64,000 nt of DNA from Neisseria mucosa (lineage in GTDB: Bacteria > Pseudomonadota > Gammaproteobacteria > Burkholderiales > Neisseriaceae), in the NCBI GenBank assembly GCA_003028315.1, contig CP028150.1, forward strand, positions 930,001-994,000. The letters run 5' to 3'. Both the position numbers and the translations under genes were made by a program. Positions 47,977-57,108 of the stretch are shown here, piece after piece. Position 1 is the first letter of the stretch. Every line of letters begins with the position of its first letter. Below the pieces are notes generated by a model that was not told the DNA's origin, made no database searches, and saw only the letters and a program-made list of their open reading frames with translations.

Positions 47977-48020
47977 GAGTTTTCCGTAGTTTGAGTTTTC
48001 AGACGACCTATTTTTGTTTT

Positions 48021-48177
48021 TATAGTGGATTAACTTTAAACCAGTACGGCGTTGCCTCGCTTTAGCTCAAAGAGAACGATTCTCTAAGGTGCTGAAGCAC
48101 CAAGTGAATCGGTTCCGTACTATCTGTACTGTCTGCGGCTTCGTCACCTTGTACTGATTTAAATTTAATCCACTATA
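48021..48177 (+). repeat. Correia element, full 157-base form
   Basis: TATAGTGGATTAACTTTAAA at the left, TTAATCCACTATA at the right, with both internal dyads. It lies upstream of the second secreted-protein gene and beyond the yheS stop. Confidence 0.95.
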
Positions 48178-48265
48178 TACAGTCCGACGGTCTGAAATGA
48201 CCATGCCGAACTGTATTTTTTGGCGGCTTCTGAAGGCAAGTACGGAAACCATCGCAGCGAAGTAT

Positions 48266-50188
48266 TTATAGTTGTGTAAATTCTGCGTCGATTTCCGTCA
48301 GGATTTGCTCTAGCTCTTCCTGCCACAAAAGCCAGTTTTCTTCTATTTGTGTTAATTTTACTTTAATTTCTGTTAATTGTGCGAGGGTTTGTTGTAATTT
48401 TGTTTTATTTTCGTCCGAATAGGCTTCCTCTTGTGCCAAAAATGTTTCACATGCCGTTTGAATTTCGGAAAGCTGCGCCATTTCTTTTTCGGCTTTGTCG
48501 ATTTTCTGCTGTATCGGCTTGCCGCGTCGGGCTTTTTCTTGACGGATTTGTGCTTCGATACGCTTGGTGTCTTTGCGGTTTTGGCTTTGTGCGGAAGCGG
48601 CAGGTGCGGCGGTGGCGTTTTCCTGCGCCAACCTCCATTGACGATAATCGTTTAAATCGCCGTCAAAGTTTTTCAGACGACCTTTGTCAATCAGGAGGAA
48701 GCTGTCGGTAGTGGCTTCAAGCAGGCTGCGGTCGTGTGATACGACGATTAAGGCACCTTGGAAACTTTGCAGCGCGAGCGTCAGAGCGTGGCGCATATCC
48801 AAGTCCAAATGGTTGGTCGGCTCGTCAAGCAGCAGCAAATTCGGTTTTTGCCAGATAATCATGGCAAGGGCGAGGCGGGCTTTTTCTCCACCGGAAAAAG
48901 GTTCGGTTTTCTGCAACGCCATATCGCCGACAAAGTTGAAGCCGCCGAGGAAATTTCGGATTTCTTGTTCGCGCACTTCGGGAGAAAGCTGCTGAATGTG
49001 CCAAACAGGGCTTTGGTCGGCGCGGATGGTATCGAGCTGGTGTTGGGCAAAATAGCCGATATTGAGTTTTTCGGAACGGACGATGCTGCCGGAGAGCAAA
49101 TTGATTTTTCCTGCCAACGCTTTGATAAACGTAGATTTACCGCTGCCGTTGACACCCAATAGCCCGTAACGTGCGCCGCTCTCCAGCGATAGGGTAATGT
49201 CGTGCAGGACGGTTTTGCCTTCGTAACCCAAATCAGCGTGTTCCAACTTCAGCAAGGGATTGGGCAGATGGTCGGGATTGTAAAACTCAAAGGAAAACTC
49301 GCTGTCCAAATGCGCGGGAGCGATGCGCTCGAGCTTCGCCAACGCCTTCATTCGGCTTTGCGCTTGAACGGCTTTGGTGGCTTTGGCTTTGAAGCGGTCG
49401 ATAAAGGATTGCAGATGTTTGATTTGCGCCTGCTGTTTGACATAGGCGGCTTGTTGCTGCGCCAGGCGTTGCGCGCGTTCGTTTTGGTAAAAATCGTAAT
49501 TGCCGCCGTATTGCGTGAGCTTTTGCTGGGACAATTCAATGGTTTGGGTGGTGGCCGCATTGAGGAAATCACGGTCGTGGGAAATGATGATTTGCGTGCA
49601 GGGTAAAGAGGCAAGGTGGTTTTCCAGCCACAAGACGGTTTCCAGATCCAAGTGGTTGGTCGGTTCGTCGAGCAAGAGCAAATCGGCGCGGCAAATCAGG
49701 GCTTGCGCAAGATTCAGGCGCATACGCCAGCCGCCGGAAAAGGATTTAACGGGACGGCTGTGTTCTTCTTGCGAAAAACCCAGTCCGTTCAACAATTTCG
49801 CTGCACGGGCCGGCGCGGTATAAGCGTCGATTTCCTCCAATTTGGCATGGTATTCCGCCTGCTTCATGCCGTCATTTTGCGCTTCCGCCTGCGCCAAGGT
49901 CGTCTGAAAAGCCTGCAACTCGGCATCGCCCTGCAAAACGTAGTCCAACGCGGAGATGTCCAAGTCGGGTGTTTCTTGGGAAACGGAAGCCATCCGCCAA
50001 TTTTTCGGAATCGAGATATCGCCGCCGTCCTGAGTGATTTCACCCTTGATTAAGGCAAACAGGCTGGATTTGCCCGTCCCGTTTTTACCGATCAAACCGA
50101 CGCGCTGACCGGGATTGACGGTGGCGTTGGCTTTGTCGAGCAGGACTTTCAAACCGCGTTGCAGGGTGAGGTTTTTGATTTCAATCAT
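48266..50188 (-). CDS. yheS: ABC-F ATPase YheS
   Basis: A soluble translation-related ABC-F protein, 640 residues. Two cassettes: Walker [10 protein letters not shown] and GVNGSGKST; signatures FSGGWRMR and FSGGEKAR; Walker [16 protein letters not shown] and [15 protein letters not shown]. The linker ([20 protein letters not shown]) and the C-terminal coiled coil ([20 protein letters not shown]) fit YheS rather than EttA. It relieves particular nascent-chain stalls in E. coli. Two in-frame DUS occur (about 48672 and 49897), reading GRLKN and FQTTL. Confidence 0.9.
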   Translation of the reverse strand: MIEIKNLTLQRGLKVLLDKANATVNPGQRVGLIGKNGTGKSSLFALIKGEITQDGGDISIPKNWRMASVSQETPDLDISALDYVLQGDAELQAFQTTLAQAEAQNDGMKQAEYHAKLEEIDAYTAPARAAKLLNGLGFSQEEHSRPVKSFSGGWRMRLNLAQALICRADLLLLDEPTNHLDLETVLWLENHLASLPCTQIIISHDRDFLNAATTQTIELSQQKLTQYGGNYDFYQNERAQRLAQQQAAYVKQQAQIKHLQSFIDRFKAKATKAVQAQSRMKALAKLERIAPAHLDSEFSFEFYNPDHLPNPLLKLEHADLGYEGKTVLHDITLSLESGARYGLLGVNGSGKSTFIKALAGKINLLSGSIVRSEKLNIGYFAQHQLDTIRADQSPVWHIQQLSPEVREQEIRNFLGGFNFVGDMALQKTEPFSGGEKARLALAMIIWQKPNLLLLDEPTNHLDLDMRHALTLALQSFQGALIVVSHDRSLLEATTDSFLLIDKGRLKNFDGDLNDYRQWRLAQENATAAPAASAQSQNRKDTKRIEAQIRQEKARRGKPIQQKIDKAEKEMAQLSEIQTACETFLAQEEAYSDENKTKLQQTLAQLTEIKVKLTQIEENWLLWQEELEQILTEIDAEFTQL

Positions 50189-50297
50189 GATGTAATAATG
50201 GACGGGCGGAAAAATGGGAAAGGCGGTATTTTATAGCGAAAACAGCGTGATGTCGCCGTTCGTTGATGCCGTAGTGTTTCAATGTGAATCCATAGTG

Positions 50298-50366
50298 AAA
50301 AAAGGTCGTCTGAAAACGGCGGATGTTTTAGCAAAACCCGCTATATCCGTTTTCAGACGACCTTTG
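50298..50366. terminator. DUS-pair terminator after the ABC ATPase gene
   Basis: AAAAAAGGTCGTCTGAAAACG and inverse, separated by about 35 bases that contain CGGCGGATGTTTTAGCAAAA. It lies between the stop of the importer ATPase gene and the yheS start. Confidence 0.65.
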
Positions 50367-50381
50367 ATGTAACGAAACGGC

Positions 50382-51149
50382 TTAATGTCGATAATCTGCC
50401 GAATCCTTACGGATTTGTTGCAGAAATTTCCGCGTGCGCTCATGTTTAGGGTGGTCGAACAACTCTTTCGGACTGCCCTGCTCTACGATGACGCCGCCGT
50501 CCATGACGACGACGGTAGTGGCAACTTCCAGCGCAAACTTGATTTCGTGGGTCACGACAACCATCGTCCAGCCTTCCTGCGCCAATTCCTTCATGGCGTT
50601 CAATACGTCTTGCACCAATTCGGGATCCAGCGCGGAAGTGGGTTCGTCAAACAACATCAGCTCGGGCTGAATCGCCAATGCGCGGGCGATACCGACGCGC
50701 TGTTGCTGACCGCCGGAAAGCTGGTAGGGATAAAGGTTAACCTTGTCGCCCAAGCCGACTTTTTCCAGCAATTTCAAAGCTTCTTCGCGCGCTTGGGCGG
50801 CAGGCTTGCCTTGTACGGCAACCGGACCTTCCATTACGTTTTCCAACGCGGTTTTGTGCGGGAAGAGATTGTATTGTTGGAACACCATGCCGGATTTGCG
50901 GCGCAGCGCCAAGATGTCATGCTTCGATGGTTTTTTAGAAAAATCGATTTTCAGCGGTCGCTCGTTGTCGAACTCGATTTGTCCGTCTTCGGGCATTTCC
51001 AGCGCGTTTAAGCAGCGCAGAAACGTCGTTTTACCCGAACCGGAAGGCCCGAGGATGACGACCACCTGCCCTTTGCCCACATCCAAATCGATGCCGCGCA
51101 AAATGGTGTTTTCGCCGAAGGTTTTGCGGATATTGCGGATTTTAATCAT
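50382..51149 (-). CDS. Amino-acid ABC importer ATPase
   Basis: A 255-residue cytosolic ATPase: Walker A LGPSGSGKTTFLRC, signature LSGGQQQRVGIARALA, Walker B LMLFDEPTSALDPE and switch His in VVVTHEIKFALE. It is of the polar amino acid (HisP/GlnQ/TcyN) type. It is third in the set binding protein - permease - ATPase, ten bases after the permease. Confidence 0.9.
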   Translation of the reverse strand: MIKIRNIRKTFGENTILRGIDLDVGKGQVVVILGPSGSGKTTFLRCLNALEMPEDGQIEFDNERPLKIDFSKKPSKHDILALRRKSGMVFQQYNLFPHKTALENVMEGPVAVQGKPAAQAREEALKLLEKVGLGDKVNLYPYQLSGGQQQRVGIARALAIQPELMLFDEPTSALDPELVQDVLNAMKELAQEGWTMVVVTHEIKFALEVATTVVVMDGGVIVEQGSPKELFDHPKHERTRKFLQQIRKDSADYRH

Positions 51150-51158
51150 GGCTTCCCC

Positions 51159-51875
51159 TTATTTGGCGACATAGCGGTCGAAGCGTTTTTCCAGGCGCGC
51201 CTGAATCAGGAACAGCACTTTGCAGAAACACCAGTAAACCAAAGCGGCTTCGATATAGACGGGCAGGAAGTCGTAGGTACGGTTTGCCGTTTCCTGCGCG
51301 ACGCGGAACAGTTCCGTTACCGTTACCACCGCCGCGAGCGAGGTGTTTTTGAACAAGCCGATAAACTCGTTGCTCAAAGGCGGCACGGCGACGCGGAATG
51401 CCTGCGGCGCGACGATGCGGCGAAAAGTCTGCATATAGGTCATGCCGATGGAGAAACCTGCCTCCCACTGCCCTTTAGGCACGGACAAAATCGCTGCACG
51501 TATGGTTTCGGAAGCATATGCGCCGACATTGAGCGAGAAACCGATGATGGCGGCGGGAATCGGATCAATGAAAATACCGACGGACGGCAGTCCGTAAAAC
51601 ACAATCACAAGCTGCACCAACAGCGGCGTCCCCCTGATGATGGAAATATAAGTTTCCACCAGTTTCAGCAGGATTTTCCGTACAATGCCGCCCGAAGGCA
51701 TAATCCGCACCAAAGCCACGGCGATGGCAATCACCATCCCGATCAGGAACGACGCCACCGCCAACGGCAGCGACACCATAAAACCGGCTTTGACCATAGG
51801 CAAAAACGCGCTGACAATCATGTCGGCGCGTGTTTCCGTCATAAACGGCAGCGAAGCAAGAAAATTATTTAACAC
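51159..51875 (-). CDS. Amino-acid ABC importer permease
   Basis: A His/Glu/Gln/Arg/opine-type permease of 238 residues with five to six membrane helices and the EAA loop GQWEAGFSIGMTYMQTFRRI. The frame also opens at GTG 51902. I chose the GTG at 51875, which has GGAAAAG upstream and overlaps the stop of the binding-protein gene by 11 bases. An ATG at 51842 (MTETRADM) is another candidate. Confidence 0.88.
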   Translation of the reverse strand: MLNNFLASLPFMTETRADMIVSAFLPMVKAGFMVSLPLAVASFLIGMVIAIAVALVRIMPSGGIVRKILLKLVETYISIIRGTPLLVQLVIVFYGLPSVGIFIDPIPAAIIGFSLNVGAYASETIRAAILSVPKGQWEAGFSIGMTYMQTFRRIVAPQAFRVAVPPLSNEFIGLFKNTSLAAVVTVTELFRVAQETANRTYDFLPVYIEAALVYWCFCKVLFLIQARLEKRFDRYVAK

Positions 51876-52689
51876 TGATGTCTTTTCCGAAGAATTGTTC
51901 ACCCAGTTTTTTCAGCGTGCCGTCAGCTTTCAGCTCGTTGATTGCCGTGCTGAATTTCGCTACGACTTCATCATTGCCTTTATTGACAATCAAGCCGGAA
52001 CCGACTTTTTCATCGGCAGGAGCAGACCAAACGATTTTCACGCCCGCATTCGGGTTTTTCTTCAGATAGTCTAAAACTGCCAACTCATCGTTCAAAGTCG
52101 CATCGGCGCGTTTTTGTTCAATCAGGGTCAGCGATTGCGCCAAACCGTCCACCGGTACGAGTTCCGCTCCTGCCGCTTTGGCTTTTTCGCCGTAATTGCT
52201 GGTCAGGGATTGCGCAGTTTTGACGCCTTTGATGTCGTCAATGGATTTGATGTTGCTGTCTTTGCGCGCAACCAAGACCGCACCGCTCCAGCTATACGGC
52301 TCGGATTTGTCGAATGTCGCTTGGCGTTCGGGGCTGGTCAAACCGACTTGGTTTGCCACCACGTCGAAACGTCCCGCTTTCAAACCCGCCATCATCGAAT
52401 CCCATTGCGTTTCTTTAAATTCGACTTTCACGCCCAGTTTGTCGGCAACGGCGCGGGTAACTTCCACATCGTAGCCGGTCAGCTTGCCGTCTTTGTCGTG
52501 GTAGGTAAACGGCGCGTAAGTGCCTTCGGTACCGACGGTAATCGTACCTTTATTGTTGATACGCTCGATTAAAGAACCGGAAGCGTTGGCAGATTGGGCG
52601 GGAGCAGAAGAAGACGCGCTGCCGCCCTCTCCGCCGCAGGCTGCCAAAACCAATGCGGTCATGCCGCCGAGTACGAATTTTTTCAACAT
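51865..52689 (-). CDS. Cystine-type solute-binding lipoprotein
   Basis: A 274-residue extracytoplasmic binding protein. Lipoprotein signal MLKKFVLGGMTALVLAAC, then a Ser/Ala-rich linker and a type II binding domain: TITVGTEGTYAPFTYHDKDG, KLTGYDVEVTRAVADKLGV, the WDSMMAGLKAGRFDVVANQV stretch shared with cystine-binding FliY/TcyJ, and a final LKKLGEQFFGKDIS. AGGAGAGGATT precedes the ATG. Substrate cystine is inferred from similarity to FliY and gonococcal cystine-binding proteins. Confidence 0.88.
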   Translation of the reverse strand: MLKKFVLGGMTALVLAACGGEGGSASSSAPAQSANASGSLIERINNKGTITVGTEGTYAPFTYHDKDGKLTGYDVEVTRAVADKLGVKVEFKETQWDSMMAGLKAGRFDVVANQVGLTSPERQATFDKSEPYSWSGAVLVARKDSNIKSIDDIKGVKTAQSLTSNYGEKAKAAGAELVPVDGLAQSLTLIEQKRADATLNDELAVLDYLKKNPNAGVKIVWSAPADEKVGSGLIVNKGNDEVVAKFSTAINELKADGTLKKLGEQFFGKDISVK

Positions 52690-52820
52690 AATCCTCTCCT
52701 GAAGAAAAAGTGTGCAAGAGCCGCATTCTAAGTGAAATTGCGGCAAACACAAAGAATACTTTTTTATATTGCTTATTCCGAAACGGATAAAGGAAGCCGT
52801 AAAACCTCCATCCATCAAGC

Positions 52821-52871
52821 AAAGGTCGTCTGAAAATGTGAATAAGCCCCTTTTCCCACTTTCAGACGACC
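52821..52871. repeat. Inverted DUS pair upstream of the binding-protein gene
   Basis: AAAGGTCGTCTGAAAATGTG and CACTTTCAGACGACC lie 130 bases before the gene start. It may terminate transcription from ape1 side or act only as DUS. Confidence 0.55.
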
Positions 52872-52988
52872 CTCTTTATCGTCCGCATCATGATTCGGCT
52901 TGATATTTAAGATTCAAAGGGAGCTGCGTTCTGTTTTGCCTGCGCTTTGCAACCTTAAACGAAAGCGTAGAGATAACCCGAACATAGC

Positions 52989-53021
52989 AAAAGGTCGTCT
53001 GAAAATTTTCAGACGACCTTT
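52989..53021 (-). terminator. DUS-pair terminator after ape1
   Basis: AAAAGGTCGTCTGAAAA and inverse with almost no loop, six bases beyond the ape1 stop on the minus strand, with a T-run. Confidence 0.8.
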
Positions 53022-53026
53022 ATTGT

Positions 53027-54136
53027 TTAATCCGCCATTTGTATCAAGCTGTCGGCGAGGCGGTCGGCGGCTTGGCGGTAGCCTTTGCCTGAGAAGTGGA
53101 CGCCGTCTTTAGCGGCGAGGCCTTGGCTCATCCAGCTTTTCATGCTGCATTCGCCGCCCATCGCGTTCTGCCACGACCAATACATGATTTTTTCATCGCG
53201 GGCAATGCGTTGCTGCATTTGTTGGATGCTGCTTAAGGTGGCGGGGCGTGTGCCGCAGCTTCCTGAAGTGCTTTTCAGGGATTCGGGCGCGCCGAGAATC
53301 AGGATGCCTGCGTCGGGCAGGCTTTGTTTGATTTGGCGGATGTAGCTGCGCCAGCTTTGTTCGGTGGCTGTAATGTCCAAATCGCGGGCGAAGGCTTCGT
53401 TGGTGCCGTAGGCGATGATAACGAGGTCGGCGCGGGTTTGGGCAAGGTCATCCTGCCAAGAGGGACGCCATTTGGACCAGTGGGTCAGTTGCGCGCCGTT
53501 GATGCCGAGTGCGGAAACAGTTACGCCGCGTCCAGGATTTTCGATATTGATGTAGCCGATGTCCCAAGGCATGGAGCTGCTGAGGGTCAGGGGCAGGCGG
53601 CCGTTGCTGCGGATGATTTGCCAGCCGCTGCTTCCGGCGGGAACTTCGCGTCCGTTGAATGACAGGGTTTGTTCGGGCAGGACGGGTTTGGCGAAGACGG
53701 AAATCTGCTTCTCGCCGCTGCTGCCGTCTTTGGCGCTGATGGTAACGCTGCTGCCGTTGGCTTTGGCGATGATGCCGCCTAAGGGGAAGTCGTCTGAAAC
53801 GCTGCGGCTGCTGACGGTTTGCCATGAGCCGTCATAGCGGACGGCTGCGCTGCGCTGTCCTTTGACGCTCGAAGGATAAACCCAGCCTATGCCGCCGTCG
53901 CCCCATTTTTGTTGGAGGCGCAGGCGCAGTTGTTCGGTGAAAAGGTCGCCGGCGGTGTGTGAATCGCCGATTTGAAGGATGCGGAATTTGCCGTCCGAGC
54001 TGCGGTCGAGTTTTTTGAGCTTGGAGAGCCATGTGGGACGGCTGCTGCCGTAGTTTTCCAGCAGCATATCGGCGGCGGGGGCAGCGGCAGACAGGCACAA
54101 TGCGGTAAGGGATACGGACAGGGTTTTGATGTTCAT
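53027..54136 (-). CDS. ape1: Peptidoglycan O-acetyl esterase Ape1
   Basis: Removes O-acetyl groups from MurNAc so that lytic enzymes can act. The 369-residue exported protein has a signal peptide (residues 1-22, LTALCLSAAAPAA), the SGNH-type block FRILQIGDSHTAGDLF with Ser59, the Asn block YGTNEAF and the final AKDGVHFSGKGY with Asp344 and His347. This is the arrangement of Neisseria Ape1, which has a similar Ser-Asp-His triad. It is last of the pacA-pacB-ape1 run on the minus strand. Confidence 0.93.
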   Translation of the reverse strand: MNIKTLSVSLTALCLSAAAPAADMLLENYGSSRPTWLSKLKKLDRSSDGKFRILQIGDSHTAGDLFTEQLRLRLQQKWGDGGIGWVYPSSVKGQRSAAVRYDGSWQTVSSRSVSDDFPLGGIIAKANGSSVTISAKDGSSGEKQISVFAKPVLPEQTLSFNGREVPAGSSGWQIIRSNGRLPLTLSSSMPWDIGYINIENPGRGVTVSALGINGAQLTHWSKWRPSWQDDLAQTRADLVIIAYGTNEAFARDLDITATEQSWRSYIRQIKQSLPDAGILILGAPESLKSTSGSCGTRPATLSSIQQMQQRIARDEKIMYWSWQNAMGGECSMKSWMSQGLAAKDGVHFSGKGYRQAADRLADSLIQMAD

Positions 54137-54249
54137 GAGTTTCCTGTGTGTGGTTTCAGACGACGTCTTTTGACGCGGCGGAGGGCTATTGTAACGAAAA
54201 AGACGGCATTGGATAAACTAAACGCCGTCCTTTTGCTGCCGATACGGGC

Positions 54250-55326
54250 TTAACGTGCGGATAATTGTTCCGTGCGTTCTTCGCCGTTCATTTCAGGGGT
54301 CGTCTGAAAAACGATTTTTTCCATGATTTTATCCGCGAGCAGTTTTTGTCCTTCAGCAGAGAAGTGGATGCCGTCTTTGCTGCGGTAGCGGATGATTTTT
54401 CCATTGATGTTGACGGAGTCGGCGTAGGTGTCCGAGCCGTTGCTGAGGAGTTTGTCGGTCGGTATCCACAGGGCTTTTGGACTGATCTCGTCTGCTAAAA
54501 GTTTGTCGAGATATCGCATTTGCTTGTTAAGTTTTGCCTGTTTCATATAAGGGATGCCCATCCAAATGACTTGCACATGGTGTTGTTCGGCGGCGGCCAG
54601 GATGCGGTTGACGCGGCTGAGGTATTCTTCCGACCATTCGGGCGAGGCGAATTTCAGGTATTTTTTGCCTTTCGGGAAGTCCCACGGGTCGTTGGGGCCG
54701 AGGAAAACGACCAGAAGGCGGATGTCGGTTTGTTGTTTCAGCGTTTGCTCAATGGTGTTCGGCCAGTCGAAAAACTTGGGATAGGACAATCCGGTGCTTT
54801 GTTTGCTTAGGTTCACCGACTGGATGCCGTATTGTTTTTTCAGGCTTCTTTCAACAAAAGGTGCAACGCCCTGCATCATCGAGTCGCCGGCAAAAAAGAC
54901 TTTGTCGCCTTGTCCGAGAACGATATTGGCAGGTGGGGTAATGGGGAGACGATGTGCTTCGGGTTGTCCGCCGTTTTGTGCCGTTTGTGGTTGACGTCCG
55001 TCGGCGGGACGGTTTTTTTCGTGCGGTTCGGACGCATTAAGCTGCGCATTTTGTTCAGACGACCCGTCGTTTTCAGCAATTTGAGGTTCCGGTTCGGCAA
55101 TCACAGGCTGTCCTGCCAAACGTGCTTTGAGGTCGTCTGAAAAGGCGTATGCGTCTTGTTGCAGCTTCGCGCCCGTGCGCCACCATTCGTATTCGGACAA
55201 AGGCTCCAGCGGCGAAGCCTGATGATAGGTTTGCTGCCAATAGGCATTGATGGAATCTTGACTGAACCACGCCGCGCCAAAGGCGCAAACCAAAAGGGAG
55301 GCAAACAGGGAAATAAAACGTTTCAT
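54250..55326 (-). CDS. pacB: Peptidoglycan O-acetyltransferase PacB/PatB
   Basis: Periplasmic SGNH enzyme that transfers acetyl to MurNAc O-6. The 358-residue protein has an N-terminal anchor (residues 4-21), a Pro/Gln-rich linker (about 75-130), and the SGNH domain: VFFAGDSMMQGVAP with Ser149, LLVVFLGPNDPWD (Asn block) and SKDGIHFSAEGQ with Asp318 and His321. The last residues carry a DUS (reads FQTT). It lies 15 bases after pacA and 113 before ape1, so the three are likely one operon. Confidence 0.92.
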   Translation of the reverse strand: MKRFISLFASLLVCAFGAAWFSQDSINAYWQQTYHQASPLEPLSEYEWWRTGAKLQQDAYAFSDDLKARLAGQPVIAEPEPQIAENDGSSEQNAQLNASEPHEKNRPADGRQPQTAQNGGQPEAHRLPITPPANIVLGQGDKVFFAGDSMMQGVAPFVERSLKKQYGIQSVNLSKQSTGLSYPKFFDWPNTIEQTLKQQTDIRLLVVFLGPNDPWDFPKGKKYLKFASPEWSEEYLSRVNRILAAAEQHHVQVIWMGIPYMKQAKLNKQMRYLDKLLADEISPKALWIPTDKLLSNGSDTYADSVNINGKIIRYRSKDGIHFSAEGQKLLADKIMEKIVFQTTPEMNGEERTEQLSAR

Positions 55327-55341
55327 ATTCTGATTGTCCTT

Positions 55342-56778
55342 TTAAAAATCGGCGTAAATAAAGCCCGGGATGCCCGACGGCGCCAATACGATAATCAACA
55401 CCAACACCAGCGTCAGCGGTATAAACCACAGCCACATCGGCATTTTTTCCAATGCCGCCACTGCGCCGTCAAACAGGCGAAGCAAATACGGGTAGAGCAA
55501 AATCATCAGGCCAAACGCGGCAAGCAGCAGGACATCCGCCTGTTTCGGTGCAGCCCAACCTGCTTCGTTGGCGAATAAGGCATCAAATACCATCTGCGTA
55601 TCGGCGAGGCTGCCGGTGTTGAACACGACGAAAGTGAAGCAGACGAAATGGAAAGTGACGAACCAGGCAAGCGGACGCAAGATTTTCAGACGACGTGAAC
55701 CGTCCCGCCCGAATATTTTGTCGCCGCAGTTGAGCAAAATTAATGCCACGCCGTGCAGCGCGCCCCACAGCAGGAAATTCCAGCCGTAGCCGTGCCAAAC
55801 GCCCGACAACACCATCGCCAGCAGCAAGTTGAACTGCGTCAGGACGAAGCCGTGTTTGCTGCCGCCCAAGGGAATATAAATATAGTCGCGTATCCAAGTG
55901 GAAAGGCTGATGTGCCAACGGTTCCAGAAGTCGCGGATATTGAACGCGCGCAGCGGTGCCGCAAAGTTTTTCGGCAGGCGGAAACCGAGCAGCATCGCCA
56001 TCCCGATTACCAAATCCGAATAGCCTGAAAAATCGAAGAAAAGCTGGAAAGTATAGCCGTACACCCCCGACAACACGCCCCAGCCGTCAAATTGGGCGGG
56101 ATTCTCGAAAACGGGCGATACCCAGCCGTCTCCCAGCGCACCCGCCAGCCACCATTTTTTAGCAATGCCCAGCAAAATCAAGCACACCGCCAGCGCGGGG
56201 CGCACCAATGCGCGCGGTTCTGCCGTCCGAATCTGTTCCAAAGCCCCCGCCTGTTCGCCATCTATGCTTTTAAACGCCGCGGCACGGATAATCGGCCCGG
56301 AAGTAATCGTTGGGAAAAAGCTCAAATGCAGCAGCAATTCATGCCACGCAAAGCGGTCGCCCATCGGATGACGGCAGCAGTACACCAAATAAGCCAAAGA
56401 TTGAAATGTGTAATAAGACAGCCCCAAAGGCATCAAGATATCGACAATCTCGCTCTGCCCCGTGTATTGGCGGATAAACGGGCGGAAAAAGTCGAAATAT
56501 TTGAAGAAACACAATACTGCCAAAGCAGCCGCTACGCCGAAGCCCAGCCAGAATTTCCGTACGTTTTCCTTTTCAGACGACATCAACAGGCCGAGCAAAT
56601 GCACGCAGGACGAATAGCAGGCAATTATGGCGGCAAAGATGGGATTCAAGTGATACAGCCAGCCCATCCCCGCCAGCAGAAGCAAAACATTCTGCACTGA
56701 CGGCATACGGAAAAATGCCCAATAAAGAGGTAGAAAAGCAATAAAAAATACCGCGAATTCAATCGACAGCAACGGCAT
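55342..56778 (-). CDS. pacA: Membrane-bound O-acetyltransferase PacA/PatA
   Basis: MBOAT-family integral membrane protein of 478 residues that carries acetyl groups across the inner membrane. It has about 11-13 helices, MPLGLSYYTFQSLAYLVY, the motif FWNRWHISLSTWIRDYIYIP and the MBOAT His in VLSGVWHGYGWNF. PacA is the first gene of the operon with PacB; the pair equals PatA/PatB of gonococcus. Two dyads lie upstream of its start. Confidence 0.92.
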   Translation of the reverse strand: MPLLSIEFAVFFIAFLPLYWAFFRMPSVQNVLLLLAGMGWLYHLNPIFAAIIACYSSCVHLLGLLMSSEKENVRKFWLGFGVAAALAVLCFFKYFDFFRPFIRQYTGQSEIVDILMPLGLSYYTFQSLAYLVYCCRHPMGDRFAWHELLLHLSFFPTITSGPIIRAAAFKSIDGEQAGALEQIRTAEPRALVRPALAVCLILLGIAKKWWLAGALGDGWVSPVFENPAQFDGWGVLSGVYGYTFQLFFDFSGYSDLVIGMAMLLGFRLPKNFAAPLRAFNIRDFWNRWHISLSTWIRDYIYIPLGGSKHGFVLTQFNLLLAMVLSGVWHGYGWNFLLWGALHGVALILLNCGDKIFGRDGSRRLKILRPLAWFVTFHFVCFTFVVFNTGSLADTQMVFDALFANEAGWAAPKQADVLLLAAFGLMILLYPYLLRLFDGAVAALEKMPMWLWFIPLTLVLVLIIVLAPSGIPGFIYADF

Positions 56779-57108
56779 AAGTGTTCCTTGAAATTTTTAT
56801 TGTTCGGATATTTCGAAATATAGGTTTAGCAGTTTAAACCAAAACTGCGTATTGTAAATAAGTGTTTGAATTTATACAACTAACGTTAATCCAAAAAAAT
56901 AGCCGTTCGTCAAAAGAGTGGACAAATCAAGGCTTTTGGGATAACACATCAATTTATTTATAATTATTTTATATCTAAATACCTATCCTCACCTATCCTC
57001 CTGGAAAAGAATAATATTATGAGCCTCTCTTAAAATATTACACAATAAAAAACAGCCGATATTTTCCCATATCGGCTGTTCCTGTTTACTGCTTAATCGA
57101 TATCCACT
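56779..57108. promoter_or_regulatory. AT-rich pacA upstream region with dyads
   Basis: Non-coding, 330 bases. A perfect palindrome ATATTTCGAAATAT (56808-56821) and a hairpin GCAGTTT-N6-AAACTGC (56829-56848) lie 30-70 bases before the pacA start on the minus strand. The rest is AT-rich, and the glgP terminator closes the other side. No gene seen. Confidence 0.4.
57049..57081 (-). terminator. Intrinsic terminator of glgP
   Basis: AACAGCCGATAT and ATATCGGCTGTT around TTTCCC, with T residues on the minus-strand 3' side. Not a DUS hairpin. Confidence 0.85.
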
